Positions 8,832 through 16,917 of a stretch of DNA of 64,000 nt are shown one piece after another. This stretch comes from Labrenzia sp. 011 (GTDB lineage Bacteria > Pseudomonadota > Alphaproteobacteria > Rhizobiales > Stappiaceae): positions 1-64,000 of the forward strand of contig NZ_QCYM01000015.1 of assembly GCF_003075075.1 (NCBI RefSeq), written 5' to 3'. The notes under the pieces were generated by a model that saw only the letters and a list, made by a program, of their open reading frames with translations, had not been told where the DNA came from and did not search any database. A program made the position numbers and the translations under genes. Position 1 is the stretch's first letter. Every line of letters starts with the position of its first letter.

Positions 8832-9856
8832 TGCGCGTCCTCCTTCGTTGTTGTCGGCCGGCTCTTGCCCCCTTTTCCGATGAGACTGTCGGCGATACCC
8901 ATGATCCCGCCGGGCGCGAAGAGGATGATTACGAGCAGGAAGCCGCCGAGCAGCATCTGCCAGATGTCGCCGGCAAAGGCAGAGGCATAGACGCGCACGA
9001 TCTCGTAGATCAGCGCCCCGATGAAGGCCCCGCGCACGGACCCCGCGCCGCCGAGAACGGCGATGAAGACCATCTCCGCCGAACGCACCCACCAGACATA
9101 TTCCGGGGTCACGACGCCCTGGGTCATCGCCATGAGCGAACCCCCGACACCGCACAGCATTGCCGAAAGCAGGTAACCCGACAGCAGCGCGCGCTTCGGC
9201 GACAGGCCGAGATATTCGAGCCGCGTCTCGTTGGTCTTGATGGTCTGGAAGATCTGCCCCACCGGAGAAGCGAACCAGCGCAGGGTGAACCAGCCAAGAC
9301 CGACCATCAGTACCACCGACAGATAGAAGATCACGGCCTCGAAACTGTCCCGTTCCAGCGCCATGCCGAGCACGGACGGCCGTGTCAGGCGGATACCGTC
9401 CGCGCCGCCGGTGATGTGGTAGAACTTTTCGAGGATCGACCAGAAGATCATGGAAAAGGCGAGGTTCAGCATACCGAAGAAGATGCCCCGGTACCTCACG
9501 ACGAAGAGCCCCACCAGCAGGCCGCTCAAGGCGGCGCCAAGCACACCGGCGATCAGCACCAGAACGATGTCCGCGCCCGGCAGGGATGCCGTCAGGAAGG
9601 CGCCCGCATAGGCGGAGATGCCGAAGAACAACGCGTGGCCGAAGGAGACCTGACCGGCCCGCAGCAGAATGGTGACGCCGAGCACGGCGAGGCCCTTGGC
9701 GAGAGCCAGGTTGATCAGAAGCTGCATCGACGGCGCAATGAATGGCACCGCAGCCAGCAGCAGCACGGCGAGCAGCGTCAGCAGCGCGCGCATGGAGGGC
9801 AGGGAACCGGATTTCACGAGGCCTCGCGATGGGGAATGTTGGGAAATATCGCTCAT
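8828..9856 (-). CDS. livM: Branched-chain amino acid-type ABC transporter permease LivM
   Basis: Inner-membrane permease of 342 residues with about nine or ten hydrophobic segments. It contains the LivM hallmarks GLAVLGVTILLRAGQVSFGHALFFGISAY and LTRPSVLG in the periplasmic region (only partly diagnostic), and the cytoplasmic EYLGLSPKRALLSGY coupling region. It starts 9 nt after the LivH stop and overlaps LivG. Two alternative Met codons occur early; MSDISQHS at 9856 is the first. Confidence 0.92.
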   Translation of the reverse strand: MSDISQHSPSRGLVKSGSLPSMRALLTLLAVLLLAAVPFIAPSMQLLINLALAKGLAVLGVTILLRAGQVSFGHALFFGISAYAGAFLTASLPGADIVLVLIAGVLGAALSGLLVGLFVVRYRGIFFGMLNLAFSMIFWSILEKFYHITGGADGIRLTRPSVLGMALERDSFEAVIFYLSVVLMVGLGWFTLRWFASPVGQIFQTIKTNETRLEYLGLSPKRALLSGYLLSAMLCGVGGSLMAMTQGVVTPEYVWWVRSAEMVFIAVLGGAGSVRGAFIGALIYEIVRVYASAFAGDIWQMLLGGFLLVIILFAPGGIMGIADSLIGKGGKSRPTTTKEDAQ

Positions 9857-9865
9857 GTCGCGTCC

Positions 9866-10771
9866 TCAGATCTTGCGGGCGACGGAGGTGCCGAAGAGCC
9901 CTTGCGGCCTGACCAGCAGAACCAGCACCATGATGAGATAGGGAACCAGCACGGCGACCTCCGGCCACACGTAGATGGCAAAGGAGCGCCCCAGTCCGAT
10001 CAGCAGCGCCGCCACTGCAGCCCCCTCGATCTGCCCCAGCCCGGCGGTTGCGACGACGGCGAAGGAAAGCACGATCATGTCCGCGCCCATGCCCGGCAGA
10101 ATGGAGGTGGTGGGTGAGGCAAGCGCCCCGCCAAGCCCGGCCAGCACGGCGCCGACGATGAAGGTGAAGAGGAAGACGCGATCGGCATCGATGCCAATGG
10201 ACTGCGCAGCCTCGCGGTCCTCGGTGGTGGCGAGGATCAGCTTGCCGATGACCGTATGGCGCAGGAAGAAGCGCAGGCCGAAGAGCAGCCCCATGGCTAC
10301 GACCGACAGCAGGATGAGCTGATAGACCGTATACGTCACGCCGAAGAGCGTCACGTTCCCCAGCGCCTGCAACGCGCTAGCCTGAAAATAGGGCTGTGTT
10401 CCCCAGACGAGGCGCTGAACGTCCTCGAGGATCATGAACACCGCGAAGGTAACCAGCAGCTGCAGCACTTCGGGCTTGTCGTAAATGCGCCGCAGCAGCA
10501 GCCATTCGATCGGACCGCCGAGAAGGACGCCGACCAGCACCGCGGAAATCAGCATCAGCGGAAAGGAAAGCACCGGGGCGAGCCCGAGGGAAAGAACGAA
10601 CCCGGTCAGCGACACCGTCGCATAGGCGCCGATTGCATAAAGGGAGCCGTGGGCGACATTCAGAATGCGCATCACACCGAAGATCAGGGTCAGCCCGAGA
10701 GCGACGATGAAGACCAATGCAGCGTAGGAAATCCCGTCGAAGAGCGCGAGCAGGAAGATGGTCAAGTCCAT
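9866..10771 (-). CDS. livH: Branched-chain amino acid-type ABC transporter permease LivH
   Basis: A 301-residue permease beginning MDLTIFLLALFDGISYAAL, with the LivH signature GLTLIFGVMRILNVAHGSLY and IDADRVFLFTF. About eight membrane segments are visible. An AGAGGCGG ribosome-binding site precedes the ATG. It follows the binding-protein gene after a 132-nt gap that contains three stem-loops, which may lower its expression relative to the binding protein. Confidence 0.92.
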   Translation of the reverse strand: MDLTIFLLALFDGISYAALVFIVALGLTLIFGVMRILNVAHGSLYAIGAYATVSLTGFVLSLGLAPVLSFPLMLISAVLVGVLLGGPIEWLLLRRIYDKPEVLQLLVTFAVFMILEDVQRLVWGTQPYFQASALQALGNVTLFGVTYTVYQLILLSVVAMGLLFGLRFFLRHTVIGKLILATTEDREAAQSIGIDADRVFLFTFIVGAVLAGLGGALASPTTSILPGMGADMIVLSFAVVATAGLGQIEGAAVAALLIGLGRSFAIYVWPEVAVLVPYLIMVLVLLVRPQGLFGTSVARKI

Positions 10772-10811
10772 GAGACCGCCTCTTGTTGTTGGATCGTGCG
10801 CGCGTTTGACG

Positions 10812-10895
10812 GGAGAGCGTAGTCACGCTCTCCTTGGCCGGTTCCGGCCAAACGCGGATCAGGATCGTCGCGTTGGCCCGGCAGAGCGCCGGGCC
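10812..10895 (-). promoter_or_regulatory. Three consecutive stem-loops between livK-like and livH genes
   Basis: Three perfect 8-bp inverted repeats lie in 84 nt. Arms are 10812-10819/10826-10833 (GGAGAGCG/CGCTCTCC), 10834-10841/10844-10851 (TTGGCCGG/CCGGCCAA) and 10875-10882/10888-10895 (GGCCCGGC/GCCGGGCC). The last begins 8 nt after the binding-protein stop on the transcribed strand. No U-tract follows, so this is not a standard terminator. It is more likely to protect the upstream mRNA 3' end or attenuate read-through, giving excess binding protein. Confidence 0.75.
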
Positions 10896-10903
10896 GGACG
10901 CCA

Positions 10904-12193
10904 TCAGTTCTCGTAGGTCTTGACCGTGAGACCGTCGACGAAGCTTGCGTCGAGGCCCTTGATCCAGTCGATAGAGGTTTCGCCGACGGGCGGCAGCAGC
11001 CCTTCGCCGTCGAAGATCATGATGTTTTCAAGCGTGGCGAAAGGGTATTCGCCTGCCTGCGCGCTGGTGCCCATGAGCTGGGATTCGACGCCCTGGTTGT
11101 CTTCACGCATGTGCAGCGAGCGGCCGAGCCCCTGGAACTCGAGACCCTTGAGCGCCGCAAGAAGCTGGTCTTCGTCCGGCCAGTCGACGCCGTTGTCTGC
11201 AATCGCCTTTTCATAGGCGGTCTTGAGTGCCGCGAAGGCCTGGCTGGCATGGAAGACCGAGTAGACCGGAATGTCGCCGGTGGCTTCCTTGTACTGCTTC
11301 ATGAAGCTCTGGAAGTCGGCATCGTCCCGGCGTTCGGGATGCAGGAAGTAGTGATCGCCGCGCGCACCGACGACGTGACCGGCAGGCAGGCTGCTGCCGA
11401 GACGCTCCAGCGAGCTTTCGGCCAGCGGCAGCACGAAGGTGGAGTTGTTCATCAGGCCGCGCTGAAACGCCTGTTGCACGAAGGTGTCGAGGTCACCGCC
11501 CCAGGAAGTGGACAGCACGACATCCGGCCGCAGGGCCTGAAGACGCGAGATCTCAGTCGAGAAATCGGGCGCGCCGAATTTCGGGAAGAATTCGCCGACC
11601 ACCTTGACGTCGGGCTTCATCACCTCGAGCGCTGTGCGGAAGATGTCCCAGCTGTCGCGGCCCCAAGCGTAGTCCTGGTTTACTACCGCAATGGTCTTGA
11701 AGTCCGGATGGGTCTTGAGGAGATAGGCCACGGCCGCCAGCATTTCGGAAGTCGCGTTGCCTTGCGGACGGAAGACATAGTCGTAGCTGCCTTCCTCGAA
11801 GATGCGCTGCGTGCCGCAGTCCCACATCAGGTTCGGCACCTTCAGGTCTTCGGCGAGCGGAGCCAGCGTCTGGCAGTTGCCCGAAGAGATCGAGGCCAGC
11901 ATGACCTCGGCGCCTTCGGTCTCCGCCACACGGCGGTACTCCGATGTCAGTGCTTCGGCGCCGGCGCCTTCGTCGATGTATGTCACCTCGACCGGTACGC
12001 CGTTGATGCCGCCCTCGGCATTGAGGTTCTTGACGAAGATGTCCATTGCGTCGCGCGCCGGAACGCCGAACACGGATGCCGGACCGGTCAGGAATGTGGT
12101 CATCCCGATCTTGAGGGCCTCGGGCTTGTCCGCGGCCATCGCGGCCAGCGGCATCGCCACGCAAATCGCCGTTGTCAGCAGTAGTTTTTTCAT
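10904..12193 (-). CDS. ABC transporter substrate-binding protein (LivK/Leu-Ile-Val family)
   Basis: Periplasmic binding protein of 429 residues. A Sec signal peptide is clear: MKKLLLTTAICVAMPLAAMAA, cleaved near residue 21. The mature part has the type I periplasmic fold: KIGMTTFLTGPASVFG, then INGVPVEVTYIDEG and DYAWGRDSWDIF. ATG 12193 follows GGGAGGA. It heads the leftward transport operon and gives its ligand specificity. The ligand is unknown. Confidence 0.92.
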   Translation of the reverse strand: MKKLLLTTAICVAMPLAAMAADKPEALKIGMTTFLTGPASVFGVPARDAMDIFVKNLNAEGGINGVPVEVTYIDEGAGAEALTSEYRRVAETEGAEVMLASISSGNCQTLAPLAEDLKVPNLMWDCGTQRIFEEGSYDYVFRPQGNATSEMLAAVAYLLKTHPDFKTIAVVNQDYAWGRDSWDIFRTALEVMKPDVKVVGEFFPKFGAPDFSTEISRLQALRPDVVLSTSWGGDLDTFVQQAFQRGLMNNSTFVLPLAESSLERLGSSLPAGHVVGARGDHYFLHPERRDDADFQSFMKQYKEATGDIPVYSVFHASQAFAALKTAYEKAIADNGVDWPDEDQLLAALKGLEFQGLGRSLHMREDNQGVESQLMGTSAQAGEYPFATLENIMIFDGEGLLPPVGETSIDWIKGLDASFVDGLTVKTYEN

Positions 12194-12219
12194 TTTGAAA
12201 TCCTCCCTTTTCAGTCCCG

Positions 12220-12456
12220 TCAGCGAATTGCGATCGGGTTGATGATCTTCTGGACGGCACCCTTCAGCCGGGCCTGTCCGAGTACGAACAGGAACGCGTG
12301 CACACAGTCGTCGGCGCCCCAGCGGCTTTCGGTCCGGTCCCGGGCCGTCGCATTCTGCACAGAGACTGTCAGAGCCATGCCTGCGACGGCCAGACCAAGG
12401 CTTTTTTGCCGTCCGCCAGCATTGCCCGCATGCGCTGTTTTCGATTGAATGCTCAT
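12220..12456 (-). CDS. Possible small leader ORF upstream of the binding protein
   Basis: A 78-codon frame starts at ATG 12456 after GGGAGGAAGC, an excellent ribosome-binding site, and ends 26 nt before the binding-protein start. It has a hydrophobic stretch SLGLAVAGMALTVSV that ends in ATA, resembling a signal peptide, but the rest matches no family I know. It could be a real small exported protein, a leader, or a remnant. Good translation signals are its only support. Confidence 0.35.
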   Translation of the reverse strand: MSIQSKTAHAGNAGGRQKSLGLAVAGMALTVSVQNATARDRTESRWGADDCVHAFLFVLGQARLKGAVQKIINPIAIR

Positions 12457-12537
12457 GCTTCCTCCCAGAGCTCGAGATGCAGTGGAGCATAGGGTCAGAG
12501 CGCGAAGCACCGCCAATACCTTGGTGCAATTCCAGTC

Positions 12538-12552
12538 ATAGGTTTAGGCTAT
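12538..12552. promoter_or_regulatory. Putative LysR-type operator in the divergent liv/ADH promoter region
   Basis: ATAG-N7-CTAT is a perfect interrupted dyad containing the T-N11-A core bound by LysR-type regulators. It lies midway in the 254-nt non-coding gap between the leftward transport operon and the rightward alcohol dehydrogenase-lysR operon. The LysR gene at 13835 is the obvious candidate binder. Confidence 0.5.
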
Positions 12553-12710
12553 ATCGCTGGAAAAGAGCTTTCCGCACCCGCCGGAGCGCATAGGCTGGGG
12601 GAATAAATCAAGGTGAATCCGTTACCGCAGGGTAAAGAGTTCATCTATGTGTGCGCCCACTGGCTGGAGCATCGGCAAGGGGCGCTCCAAGAGGTCGGGA
12701 GGAGTTGAGC

Positions 12711-13838
12711 ATGAAGATTGAAGCAGCCGTGCTGCTGGACGGTGGAGTGGCGCGCGATTTCGAGGCCGCAGAGGCGTTGAAGGTGCGCGAGATCGACCTG
12801 GCCGAGCCCGGACCGGGGGAGGTGAGGATTCGCGTTGCGGCCGCCGGCGTGTGTCATTCGGATCTTTCGGTGATCAACGGTACGCGCCCGCGCCCGGTGC
12901 CCATGGTGCTGGGTCACGAAGCTTCGGGCTATGTCGAAAGGGTCGGCGATGGTGTCGGCGACCTTGCTCCGGGCGATCACGTGGTGTGCATCTTCGCGCC
13001 GGGCTGCGGCACCTGCCTGCCCTGCGCCGAAGGGCGTCCGGCGCTTTGCACCCGCGCGGCGAAACACCATGGCGTGGGCGAGCTGATGACCGGGCACCGC
13101 CGCCTTTCGATGGACGGAAAGCCGGTGAACCATCACGTCGGAGTTTCGGCCTTCGCCACCCATGCGGTTCTGGCCCGGCAGTCGCTCGTGAAGGTCGATG
13201 CCGATCTGCCGCCGCATGTCTCGGCGCTGTTTTCCTGTGCCATGCTGACCGGCGCCGGAGCGGTCTTCAACACGGCAAAGGTGATGCCGGGGTCGAAGGT
13301 TGCCGTCTTTGGCCTCGGCGGTGTTGGACTTTCGGCTGTCCTTGGGGCAGCTGCTGCCGGTGCCGGCGAGATCATCGCCATCGACCCGTTCGAGACCAAG
13401 ATGCAGACGGCTCTGGAGATGGGCGCGACCAGAACCATAAAGGCCGACGAGCACACCATCGAGGCCGTGCGCGAAGCAACTGGCGGGGGCGTGGATGTTG
13501 CGATCGAGCTTGCAGGTTCGACCCGTGCACTGGAAACCGCATGGGGCTGCACCTGCCGGGGCGGTACGACGGTCACCGCAGGACTGCCGCACCCCGATGC
13601 GCGCATGTCGCTGAACGCACTGCAGCTCGTGGCCGAAGAGCGTACCCTCAAGGGCAGCTATATCGGCTCCTGCGTGCCGCAGCGCGACCTGCCGAGGATG
13701 TTCTCGCTTCACGGGCAAGGCAAGCTGCCGGTCGAGAAGATGCTCACGCACCGGCTCAAGCTGCGCGACATCAACCGGGCAATGGACCAGCTGGACCGGG
13801 GCGAGGCCATCCGCCAGGTGATCGAGTTCGACGAATGA
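12711..13838 (+). CDS. Zn-dependent alcohol dehydrogenase (MDR family)
   Basis: A 375-residue medium-chain dehydrogenase. Catalytic zinc ligands are in GVCHSDL and GHEASGYVERVG. The structural zinc lobe has four Cys in CGTCLPCAEGRPALC, and the NAD site is GLGGVGLS. Overall it resembles class III-type and aryl/allylic alcohol dehydrogenases. I chose ATG 12711 because GGGAGGAG lies before it and the 20 upstream codons look non-coding. The stop overlaps the LysR start (ATGA). It likely oxidises the alcohol form of the island's substrate. Confidence 0.92.
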   Translation: MKIEAAVLLDGGVARDFEAAEALKVREIDLAEPGPGEVRIRVAAAGVCHSDLSVINGTRPRPVPMVLGHEASGYVERVGDGVGDLAPGDHVVCIFAPGCGTCLPCAEGRPALCTRAAKHHGVGELMTGHRRLSMDGKPVNHHVGVSAFATHAVLARQSLVKVDADLPPHVSALFSCAMLTGAGAVFNTAKVMPGSKVAVFGLGGVGLSAVLGAAAAGAGEIIAIDPFETKMQTALEMGATRTIKADEHTIEAVREATGGGVDVAIELAGSTRALETAWGCTCRGGTTVTAGLPHPDARMSLNALQLVAEERTLKGSYIGSCVPQRDLPRMFSLHGQGKLPVEKMLTHRLKLRDINRAMDQLDRGEAIRQVIEFDE

Positions 13839-14764
13839 TCGACATTCGCCAGCTGCGCTATTTCCTTGCCATTGCGGACTCGCCGTCGATCTCGGCGGCG
13901 GCGCACAACATCGGTGTCGCGCAGCCCTCGCTGTCGCAGCATATCCAGCGGATGGAGGAGGAACTCGGCGTCAAGCTCATGGACCGTTCGCCGCGGGGCA
14001 CGCTGTTGACGCAGGAAGGCCACGTGTTCGTGGAGCATGCGCGCAGGATCTGCGACAGTCTCGACCGCTGCATCGCCGACATGCGCGAGCTGGGAGGCGT
14101 GGTCCGGGGCAAGGTCGGCTTCGGCATGCCGCCTTCCTGTTCCATGGTCATGTCGGTACCGCTCGCCGAAACCGTGCGGCTGGAGCTGCCCGAGGTGCGC
14201 CTGCGCGCGGTCGAGGCCATGAGCGGCTACCTGAAGACCTGGATCGAGGACGGAACGGTCGATATCGGCTTTCTCTACGATCTGACGGATGCCGCGCACC
14301 TGCGCGCGACGCCGGTCATGGAGGAAGAGCTGTTCTTCTATTCCGCACCGGACGCCTGGCCGCTCGATACGCCGCCCGGCACCCCCGTGCCGCTGGCGGA
14401 GTTGCAGACACTGGATATGGTCCTGCCGTCGAACGGACTTCGCAAAACCATCGAGGGCTACTGCAAGCGGCACGGCATCAAGCTGAATGTCGTCGTCGAG
14501 ATGGATGCGATGACACAGATCAAGGAGTTGGTGGCCCGTGGGTCCGGCTACACGATCTTCGCGCCGGTCGCCGCACAGGATTTCGTCCGGCGCGGCGAAT
14601 TGCTGAGGGCACCCATCGTCGAGCCGACGATGATACGGCCGGTCTATATTGTCTCCAACCCGTCCCGGGTGATGACCCGGGCGTGCCGGGCGGTGGAGCA
14701 GCTAACGCTCGACGTGGCCCGCGAACTGGTGCAGCGCGACATCTGGGAAGCCCGTCTGGTCTGA
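13835..14764 (+). CDS. LysR-family transcriptional regulator
   Basis: A 309-residue regulator. The N-terminal winged helix-turn-helix is plain: MIDIRQLRYFLAIADSPSIS, then VAQPSLSQHIQRMEEELGVKL and the RSPRG linker. A LysR substrate-binding domain follows from about residue 90. The start is ATG 13835, in an ATGA overlap with the alcohol dehydrogenase. It probably senses an intermediate of the pathway and acts at the ATAG-N7-CTAT dyad 1.3 kb upstream, affecting both divergent operons. Confidence 0.9.
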   Translation: MIDIRQLRYFLAIADSPSISAAAHNIGVAQPSLSQHIQRMEEELGVKLMDRSPRGTLLTQEGHVFVEHARRICDSLDRCIADMRELGGVVRGKVGFGMPPSCSMVMSVPLAETVRLELPEVRLRAVEAMSGYLKTWIEDGTVDIGFLYDLTDAAHLRATPVMEEELFFYSAPDAWPLDTPPGTPVPLAELQTLDMVLPSNGLRKTIEGYCKRHGIKLNVVVEMDAMTQIKELVARGSGYTIFAPVAAQDFVRRGELLRAPIVEPTMIRPVYIVSNPSRVMTRACRAVEQLTLDVARELVQRDIWEARLV

Positions 14765-14814
14765 CACGGGGCCGATGCGCCCAGAGCTTCTGGCGAAAAC
14801 TCCAGGGAAGGGAC

Positions 14815-16167
14815 TCATCCTCGGATCAGCGCACCGATATCGCGGGCAGGTACGGCGCCCGGATCGTCATTCAGGCGCTCCACCAGCTGCAGCACCGGCG
14901 CAGCCCGAGCCCCGAGAACGGTGCAGGCCTTGGTGGAGACACGCTCCATAAGTTCGGCTGGCGGGACAGGGGCTGCCAGGTCGTGCGTGTAGCTGCGGGT
15001 CGTGCCGTCCCGCAGGGTCAGCGTACCGGCCCCCTGCTGATCGCTTAGCGTGTCATCTGCGAGGACTTCGACCTTGCCGGCAAAAGCGACAAGGCCGGGG
15101 TCCTGTGCCAATGCGTCGGTATAGAGGCCGCGCTCGCCGGTTTCGAGGCCGGAGAGCACCATGCCTGCAAGCCAGGCATAGCTGAACTTCACCTCAAGTC
15201 CGGTGCGCGGCGCTTTCAGGTCGCAAACCCTCAACCAGCGCGCATTGGTCCGGACCTCCAGCTTTTCGACATCTTCCAGAGCGACCCCGGCCGCAATCGG
15301 GCGCAAGCCTTCGATCATCGCGTGCAGGCCGTGACAGCAGGCATGGAACTTGTACCGATTGTCCATGAACCGCAGGTCGGCGAGGCTTTCGAGAAAAGGC
15401 TCCGCCGCCGTGTCCGCATGTGTCTCGACAAACCCTTGCGGCCCGAAAATGCCGTCGTCCGCCGAACTCAGGCCGAGCCCGGCCAGTTGTACGGCCTCGA
15501 CGCCGTTGGAGGCCGCAATGCCTGCGTTCAGAGGCTTGCCCATTGTGCCGAACTGGCTCTTCAGCCCGGAAGCCCTCGTCGCGCAGAGACTGAGCGCCGC
15601 CCGCATCTGCGTCTCGTCCAGCCCGGCAAGGCGCCCGGCCGCGACTGTTGCGCCGAAGGCACCGGCCGTCGCAGTCTGATGGAAGCCGCGGTTGTAGTGA
15701 GCGGCGCCAAGAACGCGGCCGATCCGGATCGCGCTTTCCGCGCCAATCAGGAAGGCGGCACACAGATCGTCCGCACTGACGCCCTGAACCTCGGCCATGG
15801 CGAGCGCGGCGGGATAGATGCCCACCGACAGGTGACCGACGTGGTCGAAGTGGGTGTCGTCATAATCGAGGGCATGGGAGATGGTGCCGTTGACAATCGC
15901 CGCTGTTCGCGCGGGCGCGTAGCCCCCCCCGAAAAGCGACGCGCCAGCTTCCGTTCCGCCCTCCGCGGCGGCGAAAGCACGCATTTTCCCGGCAACCGGT
16001 TCGGTTGCCCCGGCAATGCCGCACACCAGCCAGTCCGCCAGGGAGACCCGCGCCAGCGAAAGCGCGTCCGGCGCGCAATCCCGTGGCGCCCGTTTCGCCA
16101 GGTCTATCAACAGATCGAGCGGAGAGACGGCGGTGTGTCCGGTCGGGACAGGGCTTGCATCTGACAT
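14815..16167 (-). CDS. MmgE/PrpD family protein
   Basis: A 450-residue protein of the 2-methylcitrate dehydratase / cis-aconitate decarboxylase / iminodisuccinate epimerase family. Motifs include LARVSLADWLVCGIAGA, the HALDYDDTHFDHVGHLS segment, YNRGFHQTATAGAFGA and YKFHACCHGLHA. ATG 16167 has AGGAGGT upstream; the 16 codons before it are probably not translated. It converges on the LysR gene, 50 nt apart. The family fits the C5/C6 tricarboxylate chemistry suggested by the first operon, but substrate cannot be assigned by eye. Confidence 0.88.
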   Translation of the reverse strand: MSDASPVPTGHTAVSPLDLLIDLAKRAPRDCAPDALSLARVSLADWLVCGIAGATEPVAGKMRAFAAAEGGTEAGASLFGGGYAPARTAAIVNGTISHALDYDDTHFDHVGHLSVGIYPAALAMAEVQGVSADDLCAAFLIGAESAIRIGRVLGAAHYNRGFHQTATAGAFGATVAAGRLAGLDETQMRAALSLCATRASGLKSQFGTMGKPLNAGIAASNGVEAVQLAGLGLSSADDGIFGPQGFVETHADTAAEPFLESLADLRFMDNRYKFHACCHGLHAMIEGLRPIAAGVALEDVEKLEVRTNARWLRVCDLKAPRTGLEVKFSYAWLAGMVLSGLETGERGLYTDALAQDPGLVAFAGKVEVLADDTLSDQQGAGTLTLRDGTTRSYTHDLAAPVPPAELMERVSTKACTVLGARAAPVLQLVERLNDDPGAVPARDIGALIRG

Positions 16168-16371
16168 TCGCGACCTCCTGAATCTCCACCACCATCGCGC
16201 TTCAGTCGGCGCCACACCAATAACACTTGCCTCTGCCAGCTATCGCACAAGGCTCTGGCCGGACAGGACGATCTCGGACCTGCCCCGCCAGCGCTAGAAG
16301 CCGAGGAACCGCGGGAGGGCTTGTCACAACTTTCGCTGACGGACAGCTCTCTCCCGTTTTGGGAGCGACTT

Positions 16372-16812
16372 TCAAGCTTCGTTAACTTTTTCAATTCCGA
16401 AGAACAGCACAAGCAGTTCGTTCTGTTCGCGAACGCTCCACTGACCGGCAAAGTCGAAGCCCAGAGGCGGTCGCGAGATTTCAGTCTGAAATCTCGCGAC
16501 CACCTCTGAACCATCATAGCCGAGGCTCACCAGATCGGCGTGCAACTGCTTGATCGTCCGTTTCTGCTTGCACAATTTGGTGGCCTCTGCGTGCAGCCAG
16601 GCCGACAGCTTGTCGGCAAAGGCATCGAGTTTGCTGCGCCGTTCGGGGATCTTGAACGCAGATTCAACCGTATCGGTGCGCAGATACTTGCGCACTGTGT
16701 TCCGGGACAATCCGGTGCGCCGAAAAATCTCCCGGATCGAAAGCTGATCACGAAAATGCCAGCGTCTGATAACGCTCAACAACGCCATGTCTATCACTCC
16801 GTATTCCCCCAC
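16372..16812 (-). pseudogene. Truncated IS21-family transposase (IstA N-terminal fragment)
   Basis: The first roughly 103 residues match the IstA N-terminal region: VIDMALLSVIRRWHFRDQLS, then the helix-turn-helix IREIFRRTGLSRNTVRKYLR and KQLHADLVSLGYDGSE. After GYDGSE the frame runs into a large palindrome and then unrelated residues ending GIEKVNEA. The DDE catalytic core and the IstB helper gene are absent, so it cannot transpose by itself. IS21 proteins are about 500 residues; this is under a quarter. Confidence 0.8.
16462..16508. repeat. 47-nt near-perfect palindrome inside the IS remnant
   Basis: Two 22-bp arms (16462-16483 and 16487-16508) match at 21 of 22 positions around a 3-nt spacer GTC. 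The inner ends read TTTCA-GTC-TGAAA. It interrupts the IstA fragment exactly where the family match stops. The TG/CA tips and 3-nt spacer look like abutted ends of another insertion sequence, but I cannot name one. Confidence 0.85.
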
Positions 16813-16843
16813 AGAAATTACGCAGGGGTGGGTTTAAACATGG

Positions 16844-16895
16844 GTCAGTTCTCCGTGAAAAAACCGGGCCTTACCGAGTCAGTTCTCAGTGAAAA
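16844..16895. repeat. Two direct repeats, IS21-type terminal binding sites
   Basis: GTCAGTTCTCCGTGAAAA (16844-16861) and GTCAGTTCTCAGTGAAAA (16878-16895) differ at one of 18 positions and start 34 nt apart. They lie just outside the IstA start. IS21-family ends typically carry several such repeats that bind the transposase, so this marks the surviving terminus, ending near 16900. Confidence 0.6.
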
Positions 16896-16917
16896 TCAAC
16901 ACTTTGCGACAGGCCTT

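Noticed and set aside
8795-10117. 440-codon plus-strand frame with many Gln, His and Asp residues
   Set aside because: Antisense shadow of LivM and LivH; its polar composition is what reversed membrane-protein codons produce.
10904-12529. Long open frame extending the Liv binding protein upstream to 12529
   Set aside because: A clear signal peptide and GGGAGGA place the start at 12193; the extension has no resemblance to the family.
12851-13834. N-terminal extension of the LysR frame through the alcohol dehydrogenase gene
   Set aside because: The LysR family start MIDIRQLRYF is at 13835 with an ATGA overlap; the upstream 328 codons are out-of-frame dehydrogenase sequence.
16372-16461. GFDFAGQW...GIEKVNEA tail of the IstA frame as a separate gene fragment
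   Set aside because: About 29 residues with no family I recognise; too short to assign.
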